Origin: Pythium myriotylum
Lineage: Eukaryota > Oomycota > Peronosporomycetes > Pythiales > Pythiaceae
Reading direction: 5' to 3'
DNA: 64,000 nt
NCBI GenBank assembly: GCA_023091665.1
Contig: JALJCQ010000009.1
Location: 992,001-1,056,000, forward strand
The notes beneath the pieces were generated by a model. The model was not told the DNA's origin. It searched no databases and saw nothing but the letters and a program-made list of their open reading frames with translations. Position numbers and translations under genes: made by a program. This document shows, piece by piece, positions 1 through 9,931 of the stretch. The first letter of the stretch is position 1. Every line of letters begins with the position of its first letter.

Positions 1-755
1 TGTTGCCCAATCGAAAGTCCTTGAAGGGGCTTGGTCGGATCGCTCGATGTCCCAGCAGCCACGAGTCGCGTCGCTATAAGAATAGAGACGATCTCACGGA
101 AAGAGCCTCCGGCAAGAGAAGACTCTTCCGAGAGCCACCTGGTCTCCCAGATTGATGACTCGCATGGATGTGGATGAGGGAGTCAGGCAAAGGCTTGGAG
201 AGAGAGGACTGTGCAGTCCTCCATGATGGAGCTTCTTGCGCGCTTGGCGTTTCCAATTGATACCGCCTTGCGGACAGATGACGCCAATGCATGGTCGTGG
301 CGACAGGCGCGACCATGCGGTCGACGGCAGAGAGATGCACCGTTTACCCAACGGCAGTGAGCGCGGCGACGTCTTCAACAGCGTCATCCCAACACGGCGA
401 CGACGACCAGCGTCGTTGTCCGTACGATCGTTGCGATCGACTCGATCCATGCCGGTTGAAGCCTTCTAGAAAACCTCGCGAGGAGATGCTCCCATCCTTG
501 TGGGAAGATTGGCGGACGCGCTTGCTCCGACCGGGAGTTCCTGCGTGAGGAGATGGCCGGATCTGATGTTTGCAACGCGGATCCAAGATCACGTCACCAC
601 CAGGATCTCATCACGGGGTCTTTACGTGAGAAGCTTTGAATCTGCGATCTCATCTCTCCTACATGGCGAGACGGCTAAAGCAAAGGCTCCTAGCAATGCG
701 AAATGTGTAGTATTTGTGGTAGAATAACGAGCGCGCGGCTGCTGCAGCGGAGAAT
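1..755. other. No recognised gene (left edge to uridine phosphorylase)
   Basis: Short overlapping reading frames occur on both strands here. None has a recognisable domain, a convincing splice partner or a signal peptide. The right end is the 3' flank of the uridine phosphorylase gene. The left end may carry part of a gene that continues outside the window, but nothing seen proves it. Confidence 0.4.
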
Positions 756-1649
756 CTAGGGCAGGCCGAGCTGGTTCTTGACGTAGCGCAGCATGATGGC
801 GGCGGGGCGCTCCTCGTAGCCCACGAGCGTCTCGTGGGTAGACGTGACCTGGTCGCCATTGAGGCGGTTAAGCAGAGCCACACACGCGACGCCAACCGGA
901 ATGTTCAGACGGTGGCAGAACGCCGCGAAGCCGCGCGCCTCCATTTCGATGTTGCGCACGCCAGCCTCCGAGGCCTTCTTGAGGAAGTTCATCTTGTCCT
1001 CGAGAGTGTATTCGCAGAGAGCGCCGTCGAGGCGGCCCTGGCCTTCGTAGAAGTCGTCGCACGTGAGCGTCTTGCCGACGGCGTGCGCGAAGCCGAGCTG
1101 CTGGGCCGCCGCCGCGAGTCCCTCGACGACCTCTGGCGAGCACTTGGACGGGCGAAGCACCGTGCGGTCGAGCACGTCGACGGCGTGCACGGCCTCGAAC
1201 TTGTTGTTGACGCCTTCGGACGAGACCACGACGGTGCCGGGCTCGACGCCCACGCCTCCCGAGGTGCCCATGCGCATGTAGACGGCGTTCTTGGCGCCCG
1301 CGTATTCGAGCAGCTTGGTGACTTCGTGGAGCAGGATCGAGACGGACGGCTGGCCCATGCCGTGGCTCGCGATGAGCACGGGGCCGACCTTGAAGATGAC
1401 GTAGCGCGCCGTGCTGCCGATGGGCGCGATGGCGTAGCCGAACGGGGTCTCGATGCCGAGCTCCTTGGCCGTGAGCTTGGCGAACGCGGTCATGCGGTCA
1501 TTGCTGCCGCCGGTGATGAAGAACTTGACGTCGCCGAAGAGATCCGAGATCTTGTGGCTCTCTTCCTTGGAGTAGGTGAGCCCGAGGTGGTAGAGCACGT
1601 CGGCGCTGAGCTCCTCGACGTGCGGGTTCGAGACGTGCGTGAAGGCCAT
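756..1649 (-). CDS. Uridine phosphorylase
   Basis: The product catalyses phosphorolysis of uridine to uracil and ribose-1-phosphate in cytosolic pyrimidine salvage. The 297-residue single-exon frame reads as a nucleoside phosphorylase family 1 protein. It has a GSNDRM segment near the N-terminus, a central GPVLIASHGMGQPSVSI phosphate/ribose-binding region, RMGTSGGVG, and the C-terminal NIEMEARGFAAFCHR block, where the Glu-Met-Glu motif binds ribose. The length is close to that of animal UPP1 (about 310). I chose the Met at 1649 (MAFTHVSNPH). The frame stays open to 1847, but that extension is basic and low in complexity and resembles read-through of the 5' flank. Assignment to uridine rather than another nucleoside is family knowledge, not proved here. 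Confidence 0.88.
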   Translation of the reverse strand: MAFTHVSNPHVEELSADVLYHLGLTYSKEESHKISDLFGDVKFFITGGSNDRMTAFAKLTAKELGIETPFGYAIAPIGSTARYVIFKVGPVLIASHGMGQPSVSILLHEVTKLLEYAGAKNAVYMRMGTSGGVGVEPGTVVVSSEGVNNKFEAVHAVDVLDRTVLRPSKCSPEVVEGLAAAAQQLGFAHAVGKTLTCDDFYEGQGRLDGALCEYTLEDKMNFLKKASEAGVRNIEMEARGFAAFCHRLNIPVGVACVALLNRLNGDQVTSTHETLVGYEERPAAIMLRYVKNQLGLP

Positions 1650-1948
1650 GGCTTGGAAGTGAGAGCGAAGATTGCGGAATGGTCTCCTCGACGGCGCCAG
1701 TCGAGATGCGTGGCGCGCGGCGCGTGGGGGCTGGCCAATCGCGTGCGATAGACACACACTCAGTCGCGCGCATGCAGCGAGGAGACTCGCATGCAGGCCA
1801 AGTTCAAGTGCAGGATGGACTCGCGGTGGACGAAGACCATTTGGCAAAACACGTCAAGGTCACCAGACAAGTCTGTCGAGAACGAGTGCGTTGTACTACC
1901 TAGAAATGAAGCAAATGTGAAGATCGCATCGTGCTTTGGAGAGAGAAA

Positions 1949-2083
1949 TCATCCACTCACCCGAGTCGCCATCAGCATGGCGCGGATGACGAGGCAGGAT
2001 GTCACCGGCGAGAACGGCGAGCATTCACAGTTGAAGGCACTCAGCTCGGCGCGTTTCTGGGCCTCTGTTTTAGTCTGTGACAT
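1949..2083 (-). CDS. Possible small Cys-containing ORF (doubtful)
   Basis: A 44-codon minus-strand frame starts MSQTKTEAQKRAEL and contains a CEC followed by another Cys. A canonical GTGAGT donor follows the codons for MATR near its end, which suggests a first exon. A TTTCTAG acceptor lies about 60 nt downstream, and beyond it one frame stays open for about 45 codons, but its phase does not match the donor. It could be a tiny gene, a 5' exon or chance. It lies in the 800 bp between uridine phosphorylase and the temptin-like gene, which is otherwise featureless. Confidence 0.2.
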   Translation of the reverse strand: MSQTKTEAQKRAELSAFNCECSPFSPVTSCLVIRAMLMATRVSG

Positions 2084-2448
2084 GCTCAGCTGACCAGTAT
2101 CACCCTCGAAGATGCTGGTCAGAAGACTACGAGTCTCGACAATCAGAAAATGAAAGGTAGATTAGAGACAGGAGATGGAGAAAGAGATCATGGAAAAGGT
2201 AGGTTGAAGATTTGCCAAATGCATTTCTTTGGCAAGTTAACAGCTAATACAAAGATACGCATCGATTCTGGGGTGGGGATGTGACGAGAGGAGCTACTTC
2301 GCTCGACCGACACATCGGAGGGGTACAGACAAAATCGGGAGATACTCAACTGCACAGACACTCGAGTCGTGGCCGCCGGGCGCGCTGCTTTTCGGCCACG
2401 ATGGCAAGGCGGTGGGCTTCTATGGTAAGACTCGAGGGGCGAAGACGC

Positions 2449-3036
2449 TTAGTGGCAGATCTTGGTCGGGCCCGTGGCCTTGCCGCCCTTGCCGCTGGCA
2501 GCCGGGGTCGGGGCCGGGCCAGGGACCGTGGTGTTGCCGGCGCTGCCCGAGGCAGGAGCAGGCGTCGGGATCGGAGCAGGGAGGACCTGGCCAGGGCCGG
2601 CCGGGCCAGGAGCCGGCGTCGGGGCAGCCGGGCCCGGGGTCACCTTAGCAGGAGCAGGGGTCGAGGCAGCAGGCGCCGGGGTCGGGGCAGCAGCCGGAGG
2701 AGCCGACGAGGCGGCCGTGGCACAGGTCTTGCCGGCGAGGAACGGCTCCGAGAGCTCGAAGTCGGCCTTGCCCGAGGTCCACTTGCAGCACGGGTCACCG
2801 AGAACGGCGCCGACCGTGACCTGCGAGCTCGGCCACTTCTCCTTGCAGACACCGGCCCAGGTCTTGCCCTTCTGGCTGAAGAGTGTGCCGAACGGCGTGT
2901 AGCCCGAGTCGGTGTGGCCGACCTTCTTGCCGAGGGCGTCGCCGTTCGGGATCTGCTCAAGGTACTTAGCGTAACCGAAGACAGTCGGGGTAGCGGCGGC
3001 GGCGAGGGCGAGCACGACGAACTGGGTGGAGACCAT
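2449..3036 (-). CDS. Temptin-like secreted protein with Pro/Ala-rich tail
   Basis: The 195-residue product begins with a hydrophobic signal peptide ending near residue 20 (...PTVFG-YAKYL). The next 80 residues match the temptin Cys/Cys domain layout as recalled: an early LEQIPNG, a GH, an FG...F segment, and LGDPCCKW at about residues 80-87. Temptin was named for a mollusc pheromone; the domain is common in predicted oomycete secreted proteins, where its function is not known. The C-terminal half is Pro/Ala/Thr-rich (PAPTPAP runs), likely O-glycosylated and possibly a cell-wall linker. It ends KICH with no obvious GPI signal. The codon use of the proline-rich half is highly GC-biased. Extracellular location is inferred. 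Confidence 0.7.
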   Translation of the reverse strand: MVSTQFVVLALAAAATPTVFGYAKYLEQIPNGDALGKKVGHTDSGYTPFGTLFSQKGKTWAGVCKEKWPSSQVTVGAVLGDPCCKWTSGKADFELSEPFLAGKTCATAASSAPPAAAPTPAPAASTPAPAKVTPGPAAPTPAPGPAGPGQVLPAPIPTPAPASGSAGNTTVPGPAPTPAASGKGGKATGPTKICH

Positions 3037-3960
3037 TGTGACTGTGGAGAGGAGAGGGGTGGAGGAGGTTTTTGGCTGTGAGGACTTGAGGAGAAGACCC
3101 GAAATTGAGTAATGAGACTAAGGGCACTCGCCGCATCCCGGTCGGCGAGCAGGTCGCTCTCGCCAAGAAGCGAGCGCTGGCTATCGGTGGATCGTGCGAA
3201 AACCCGATGGAGGGGTCTTTTACATGGTGGAAACAGTAGGGACGAGAACCGACCGTAAACCAGCTGAAGTCTCGATCAACTCCGGAAGTTGGGGCGGCGC
3301 CCCGTCAACTGGACAGGCTGTTATCCAGAACGGCGCGTCGCGTCGTCCGGAACCAAGCGCCCGTGTTTTGCCGGACGCCATCTGCTGCCCCTAAGCCTCC
3401 TGGCTCATTCCTCGTGCCTTCGTGTTGGTTGCCCTTTGGACCACCACAATGCCAAGTGGACGGACGCAACGTGTCGAACCACCGGACGGACACTTCGTTT
3501 TGGAGGTCTAGGTGACGCGTCGTCCGGATGTCCAGTCCAGACAGAATCCAGGGGCAGTCTGCTCCGTCTTCTTCATCAGCGATCCAGCATCTGGATGGAT
3601 ACCGTTCAAACAAGCCAGAACCTCCTGCTCCGGATCTCTGGCGCCAGCCTGCCTTTTCAAGATCTGATTACCGGTACAAGATCGGTATTGCTTAAGTAGT
3701 ACCGGTCTTACCATCGGTGCTCCTCACACGGACGAACATGAGAGGCCAATGGAGAAGCCTGGTGTCGCCACGGCATGTTACGAGGAAGCCCCGTAGTGAC
3801 CCTTTCCATACAGTAGATACGAAATACAATACACCTCTGCATACTCCGTCGCTCTCCTTCCATCTCCATTCACGTCCTCTGGTCCGTAACAGTAATCCAT
3901 GGTTATTGCATTCTCGCATTCCTCCCCCCTCGTCCCAGCGCCACCCGTGGCGCCACGTGC
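3037..3960. other. Divergent intergenic region, no gene seen
   Basis: This 924 bp lies between the divergent temptin-like and thiamin pyrophosphokinase genes. Open frames here have no recognisable content. A 12-bp direct repeat GCGTCGTCCGGA occurs near 3340 and near 3514. Two ACCGGT palindromes lie near 3670 and 3702, about 260-290 bp upstream of the kinase start. Otherwise I see nothing. Confidence 0.4.
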
Positions 3961-4818
3961 ATGCCCTCGACGCCCCTCGCGCGTCGCCTGCTCCGCCGCG
4001 CCATGTCCTCGTCCGCGCTGCCCACGCGCGTCCACTCGAACGCCTTCTGGAGCGACCCGGCCGCCGTGCCGCGGCTCGCCGTGCTGCTGCTCAACGCCCA
4101 CCACGCGGCCTGGCACATCCGCAAGCAGATCACCCCGCGCACGCAGAACCACGCGACCGAGCTCTTCTGGAACCTCTGGAGCAACGCGCGCGTGACGATC
4201 TGCGCCGACGGCGGCGCCAACCGCCTCTACGACCGCAGCGTCCAGGTCGACGCGCAGGACCTCGTCGTGCCGCACTACATCAAGGGCGATCTCGACTCGC
4301 TCCGTCCCGACGTCCGCGAGTTCTACGAGGCCAAAGGCACGCGCGTGATCCGAGACCCGGACCAAGACAGCAACGATCTAGACAAGTGTCTCCAGCTCCT
4401 GCGCGACCTCCAGGAGTCCAGTGAGGACCCCAGCACCAAGTTTTCCGTCATGATCTTCGGCGCCATGGGCGGCCGATTCGACCAGGAGATCCAGAACCTC
4501 AACGCGCTCTTCCGCTGGGGCGACGTCTTCGACCAGATCGTTCTGCTCTCTGAGGACACGACCGCGAGGCTGCTCGTGCCGGGTCTCCACCACGTCATCG
4601 AGCCCAATTTCGACTTCGAGACACGGACCTGCGGGCTCGTGCCGATCGCCGGCGCGTGTCGCTCGACCGTCACGACGGGCTTCAAGTGGGATCTCGACGG
4701 CTCGGTGGAGATGAAATTCGGCGGGCTCATCAGCACGTCCAACCACGTGCTCCACGAGTCGCGTGTCACGGTCGAGTGCTCGGAACCGCTCATCTGGACT
4801 ACGGAGCTCATGAAGTGA
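3961..4818 (+). CDS. TPK1: Thiamin pyrophosphokinase
   Basis: The enzyme transfers pyrophosphate from ATP to thiamin, giving thiamin diphosphate, the cofactor of pyruvate and 2-oxoglutarate dehydrogenases and transketolase. The 285-residue single-exon protein carries the family signatures in order: ICADGGANRLYD (about residues 80-91), IKGDLDSLRP (about 109-118), a DQDSNDLDKCL metal/ATP-binding segment (about 138-148) and GAMGGRFDQ (about 170-178). The C-terminal part has the TGFKWDL and STSNHV blocks of the thiamin-binding domain. The start used gives an Arg-rich amphipathic leader (ARRLLRRAM), which might be a targeting peptide; an internal Met at residue 15 would give a cytosolic form. It converges on the coiled-coil gene on the other strand with only 47 bp between stops. 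Confidence 0.93.
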   Translation: MPSTPLARRLLRRAMSSSALPTRVHSNAFWSDPAAVPRLAVLLLNAHHAAWHIRKQITPRTQNHATELFWNLWSNARVTICADGGANRLYDRSVQVDAQDLVVPHYIKGDLDSLRPDVREFYEAKGTRVIRDPDQDSNDLDKCLQLLRDLQESSEDPSTKFSVMIFGAMGGRFDQEIQNLNALFRWGDVFDQIVLLSEDTTARLLVPGLHHVIEPNFDFETRTCGLVPIAGACRSTVTTGFKWDLDGSVEMKFGGLISTSNHVLHESRVTVECSEPLIWTTELMK

Positions 4819-4865
4819 GAAAAGTACCAAACACGATCGCCCTTGCGTTTCGCTTTTGTCCTCGG

Positions 4866-6011
4866 TCACTGAAGCCGAATGGCGTTCTTGAGTTGCACGT
4901 TCTCGCTCTCGACCTGGTGCAGCCGCTCGAAGACGTTGGCCATGCACTGCTCGATCTGGACGTCGACGGCGTCGCGCTGCTGCACGTCGCGGGCCACTCG
5001 CTCCATTTCCTCTTCCATCAGTTTCTGCTGCGCGTACGACTCGCAGCTCTGCTGCTCGCTCTCGTAAAGCTTCGAGTTGTAGGCCGAGAGATGTCGCGAG
5101 TGCTCGAGCTGAAGCTGCTGCAGCTGCTTCTCCATGAGCGCGACCAGCTCCCTCGCACTCGCGTTGAGTTGCTGCGGGTTCTCGTAAAGCGTTTTGGTCT
5201 TGAGTGCGAGCAGGTGCTGGAAGTCGCGCTTGAGCTTGAGGTAACTGGCCTTTTGTCGCTCGGATTCGACAAGAGCGTCCTGCAACCTGCCCTGCAGCTT
5301 GTTCACGGCCTGGCGAGGTGTTGTGGCCTTGGTCTTGCCACCTTTTGAAAATTGTTGCTGTTTCATTGAGGTGAGCTGCGTCGACAACTCTTCGATTCGG
5401 ATCTTGAGCGACGAGATAGTGCGATCTTGTTCTGCCGCCAAGTGCCGGAGATAGTCGAGTTGTTGCTGATCGATTCGGGAAATCGTTTCCATTGATGGAG
5501 GATTCGCGAGTACGAAGCCCACCTTGGCGTTCATGGCACATTGCTGGCACGAATGATGTGACGAAGTCGCTAGCTGTGGCGAAGGGCTAGTTCTGCTTGT
5601 CTCGATCTCTGCGAGTCGTTTGGCAAGCTGCTCTTTCTCCGCTTTGACGCTGGCAAGTTCCTGCTCAGTCTGACGGTTCCTCATGTAGAGCTTGCGCATG
5701 ACCATCTCGGCGACTTGAAGGCGTTGACGTGGTGATTGCAAGTTCCGAGGCGTGTCGGTCTCCTGTGGTCGTGGTTCGTCGCTGAATTCTGGGTGAATAT
5801 CCTTCTTCGGCGTTGAGTTCGATGGTTGCCGGTTGTTATTCGGTCTTGACTTGGTTGTTGTTGTTGGATGCGTGCCAGGAAGTACAGGTGCGGAGCTCTG
5901 TCTACCATGCACAAATTCCGTAATCCAACGACCAACTACCTCATGCATAAAGAAGCCTCACCGCTGCTGCTTAAGATCAAACTCTCCTTTGATCTCGTTC
6001 AGTTCTTTCAT
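4866..6011 (-). CDS. Coiled-coil protein of unknown function
   Basis: The two-exon model has exon 1 at 5961-6011 (start MKELNEIKGE), an intron at 5902-5960 (59 nt, GTGAGG...TAG) and exon 2 at 4866-5901. The product is rich in Gln, Glu, Lys and Leu, with long heptad stretches (AEMVMRKLYMRNRQTEQELA onward and again through the C-terminal half). A short disordered N-terminal part is rich in Thr, Asn and Pro. It contains an isolated CQQC pair near the middle. No catalytic domain is visible. The role could be centrosomal, basal-body or cytoskeletal, but that is only typical of such coiled coils. The true 5' end is uncertain: the open frame at 6059-6550 may supply another exon. Confidence 0.6.
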
Positions 6012-6058
6012 CGCAATCTGCTCGAAAGCGATATCAGCACTGGATCTTCGGGATCACC

Positions 6059-6550
6059 TCATACACAACGGACCTCAAATTTGCTGTTGATATCTCCATG
6101 GCCTGCTCTCGACTTTGTGGGCTGCTCGCGACTGCTGGTTTGCCTTGATCGAGTGTCTACCTCGTGTGTTGCATTATTGCTTCGGCTCTCAGTCGTTCTC
6201 GTCTGAGGGTGGTCGCTCTTGAGTTTCCGACCTCGCACAAAACGTGACGTCCATGCCGATCGTTGAGCTTCGACAGGCGGCTCGTCCAATGTCCCACTCA
6301 ATGTCTCCTCATGCACACCCGTATCTTCCGTCTCTTCATCTCCTTCAGTGGGATCGTAGACTCGCCTTGACGGACGTTTGGATTGTTGCTCGCTCACTGT
6401 CTCACCACTCGAACCCCGTGCCTGTGGAAGCGTAAAGAGCACGGGAAACTGATTTGACGGAGGCCTTGACGCGGACGAGAAGAAACCTCCTTTACAGTGC
6501 ACGGAGCGTTGCGCCGGCAGGAAGAAGCCGCCCGAGAGCCCGTGGGGCAT
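6059..6550 (-). CDS. Possible 5' exon or separate small ORF
   Basis: A 163-codon frame, hydrophilic and rich in Ser, Arg and Glu, begins MPHGLSGGFFLPAQ. It lies directly upstream of, and on the same strand as, the coiled-coil gene, so it could encode its disordered N-terminus. I could not find a donor in the phase required by the next exon (which needs phase 2), so the link is unproved. It may instead be a chance frame in a long 5' region. Confidence 0.3.
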   Translation of the reverse strand: MPHGLSGGFFLPAQRSVHCKGGFFSSASRPPSNQFPVLFTLPQARGSSGETVSEQQSKRPSRRVYDPTEGDEETEDTGVHEETLSGTLDEPPVEAQRSAWTSRFVRGRKLKSDHPQTRTTESRSNNATHEVDTRSRQTSSREQPTKSRAGHGDINSKFEVRCV

Positions 6551-7091
6551 TCTCGTGGTCCGCTTCTACCGCGAGTTGATGTAGCCATGTCCGAAAATAA
6601 GTACGCGTGCTTGTCTAATGTAGGACATGTAGTGTGATTGGTTGTAACGAGTAGCTAAGCTTTCATTGGTGGATAGTTGGCCAACACCGAGTGAGGAAAC
6701 GACTGGACGGTGAGAGGAGTCTCGTTTGGGTCACGGTCTCCAACATTTGCTCACTTTTCGATTTGCCTACTTCGACTCGAATCGTATGCGATGATGATCC
6801 TCTTTTTACATTTCAGACTAGAGTTTCTGAATCCAGGGGTAGTAGCCTGGTTGTTGAGACTTTTACTCCGAGCATACGCGATTATGTCCTTGCTAGTTGT
6901 TAGTAGCTGCGCATGGAAGCGGGGTGATGAATACCTACCAAAATTAACCATCTTTCGGGTCTGATTTCCATTCGTGATGGACCCAACAGGTTTACTGACC
7001 TCTTCCAAAGCCACGATAGTTCGTTGGAGCGCGAGCGTGGGCTATGCAGTCTACCAACTCCAATTTCGTTGTAGTCACGTCACTTTGATAT
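6551..7091. other. Intergenic, nothing recognised
   Basis: This AT-richer stretch lies between the 5' side of the coiled-coil locus and the 3' end of the PH-EDR2 gene. Small frames on both strands have no family features. Confidence 0.4.
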
Positions 7092-9804
7092 CTATCGGGG
7101 AAAGTCCATGGCCTTGGCCACGTCCACGCAGTCAAGGCGGCAACAGCCGAGCACACGCTCTGGTAGCTCGTCTTCAGTCTCGCCTTGGAGTACAAACGCG
7201 ATATCGATGACAAGCTTGGACGTCTTGTCCAGGAGCATGTGAATACCGCGCCGGGCAATGTACGAGAACGCGTGGATGTCAACGACGATCTCTGTGCTAC
7301 CCTCATTGAAGTGGTAGATACGATGCTGTGGCCGTGTGAGAACGGGTGTCGAGTTGTGACTTACGAGAAGCTTCTTGGCCATGCCTGTGACCCCACACTC
7401 ATCTTGATTTGTCACTTGTGCAATGACCTTGAAGCGGTCCGTCAGCGAGGCGTCATTGCCCGCTTCTTGAAACCGCTTGAAGAGGCGTAGCTCTTTGCTC
7501 TTCGGATCTTTCAGTTCCTACAATTTACCAAGGTTAGTGGTCACCATACTCCCATGTACCGTAAAAGAAAATAGAGGCATACCTCGCAAATCTCTTGGGG
7601 AATCTTCCAGCACAGAATGAGACTGAAGCCTGGTCCATCGCACGTTGTGTCGCCCCACACACTCGGGCCGTAGGATGGCAGCTGAGCATTGATAATAAAC
7701 ACCTTGTCGTTGGCATATTCTTCAGGTAACTCGATGCGTTGGGAGACAAGATCAACCTTGCCATCAGTGCGAAGAAGATCTGCGCCAAGAAACTCGAACA
7801 GCGCTGCTTTTGATGGCTCTTTCCGCTTAGATTTCTTGTAATCTTGACTTCGAATCTGGAATGTCTCGCCTCGAGTGGTTGTCCACGCATGGGGCACCTT
7901 GCTGGACTTGCCGGACGTCGTCATTTCAGTCCGCACCATAGAATTTCCAAGAGGAAACTTCTTGAAACCCCCCATCGGCGGAAGAACGAACGAAGGAGCA
8001 GTCGGGCTCACCCCGTTGAGGTCTAATGCATCCCCTATCGAAGAAGGTTCGAATGACTCTGTGACCTTGTGCAGACAGCAGTTCTGAGGATCTAAACACT
8101 CGGACGGCTCGGTGCTAAGCACACTGGCGTCGAGCATCCCTGGTATCAGACCCTCACTTCCTCTACGCATGGGGACGGGGGGGCCATTGCCGAATCTTCT
8201 GGTCGATGGGGGATTGTAAACACCTGATATGTACGCACATGTCACGGCAACACAAACCAACAGCTTCCAGAGAGCGTGTTCTGGAGCAACACACTTGAGT
8301 GCGACGATGTTGATCATAAATCCGACGATGAGGCATTGTTTCGACCCCTCAACCGTGACTTGAAGTCGCCATTGTGTTTGCGGCACAACGCTTGAAGACG
8401 GTGTATATGTGACGATTCGAGGAGGGAGATTTGGCTTCGCGGCTGATGCTTTGATAGAACTCTTGTGAGCTAGTGGAGGTTTTCCCTCAGCTGGATTGGT
8501 CAATCCGGATACCTTTACATCCGTCGATACGGTCGGCAACTGAGGTACTGGGTTCTTCACGGGATCAATAGGCACAGCTGGTCCATTGAGAGCTGATTGA
8601 GCTTCTTCTTCGTGCCTTCGCTGTTCTTCCTCAAGAAGCTTCTGTCGATAAAGCTGTTGATGAGAAACTGTAGGACCTGCCAGCGAACGACAATGATGAG
8701 GTAAGATCACATCACCGTACTCTGAAGTATGCGTTAGCGCATACCTGTTTGCTGCGTGTTGTGCTTCCGATTGATGACGTCAGCAATTGCGAGGGTCCAT
8801 CGGTCGAACTCTTCCTCACTCTCGGCACAAAGTTTATACTGGATTCCACGCTTTGAGTCGATTTCGTGCAAGGAGAGAGTTGAGACTTGGAAGAAGTACT
8901 TCGTCGGCGCATTCCGAGCCAACGACTTTTCGAACAGTAGGTACACATTGTCGATATTCAGGTTCAGCTCGCCGCGATACCATGGATGAGATTTGTTCAG
9001 GTAGAGCATGTGGTGGGACTGGGTTTTGTCAGAGCCATTCACAGATGCTGCGGCACCTAAACTTTTAGGTGAGGCTATTGGGGTAGATGAGTCTGAGCTC
9101 ACAGTATTGGCGGAGCCGTGATCTTTGGGCCCATGTGCAGGTCCTTTTGGAGTGTCATCTTCGTCTTCCATGTGAACGATGTTTCCACGTGGAGCCGAAG
9201 TGATATGGTTTGCAGGGTTGTAGCGATAGTATGAGAGCACACCGAGTTGACGATCGAGAACGAACCATCGTCGATGCCACGTTCGCTTCGACCACTTGCT
9301 ATCACTTATTTTGTGAAGGTAACCACAAACGTAGTTCTTGCTGATTTGAGATTCCGAGGAGAAGGAGTAACCTGCCTTTATCAAATTGGCAGCGGCAATA
9401 TCGCCATTGCTGTTTGGGTGTTCAGTAGTCGTCACAGCCTTTCCACCGTGCAGAATTGTGCGCCCGACGTAGCCAACTTTTGAGATTCCCCCACCTAACG
9501 TGCGTGTGATGTTCTTCCCCATGCGGTGGACACCGCGAGTTCGAGAACCACGAGATCTACGCGATGTTGCCGTCGTCCCAACGACTGGATCCGAAGTCGA
9601 TCGCGGCACACCAGACGCAATCTCGCCATCACTTCTATCCGAAGTATCTAGCCCAGTTGCGTCTGCGAACTGGTGCGCTGACACCATTGGTGCGCTCTGG
9701 AACTCTCCGAATTCGTCCATATCATCCAGTTGGTCTGAGTCGTATGCATCATCCGAATCGTCCCCACTGTCTTCACCGCCTATGAAGTCAAAGGAGCCGA
9801 ACAT
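7092..9804 (-). CDS. PH domain + EDR2 C-terminal (DUF1336) protein
   Basis: Three exons (8745-9804, 7583-8676, 7092-7517) with introns of 68 and 65 nt give 859 residues. The N-terminus is acidic and disordered (MFGSFDFIGGEDSGDDS). A PH domain starts at the NYVCGYLHK strand and ends at the EEEFDRWTLAIADVI helix, with a low-complexity insertion in its middle. The C-terminal 300 residues match the EDR2 C-terminal domain: KVFIINAQLPSYG, then HFNEGSTEIVVDIHAFSYIA, KLVIDIAFVLQGETEDELPE and RVLGCCRL. In plants EDR2 is PH-START-DUF1336 and negatively regulates defence and cell death, apparently through lipid binding. Here the stretch between the two domains shows two hydrophobic segments (near CLIVGFMINIVALKCV and LLVCVAVTCAYISGVY) rather than a recognisable START domain. 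A membrane-contact or lipid-sensing role is inferred. Confidence 0.82.
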
Positions 9805-9931
9805 CGAACTGCCGGCAGCATTCCGCTCTCTATCTCGGCATGATGGGCTGTTATTGAGTGGGTCACTGAAGCAAGAGCAGGCAGCACTGAGTCAGCCCCA
9901 AACCACAGATCACTTTACCAATCGGAAGGGC

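Noticed and set aside
834..1751. Long plus-strand frame (305 codons) opposite uridine phosphorylase
   Set aside because: It is the GC-rich antisense shadow of the enzyme gene; composition is Arg/Val/Glu-rich with no family features.
2281..3081. 266-codon plus-strand frame, Arg/Gly-rich
   Set aside because: Antisense of the Pro/Ala-rich tail of the temptin-like gene; repeat-like composition explains its length.
4378..5550. 390-codon minus-strand frame
   Set aside because: Overlaps thiamin pyrophosphokinase antisense and the coiled-coil gene in another frame; no coherent domain.
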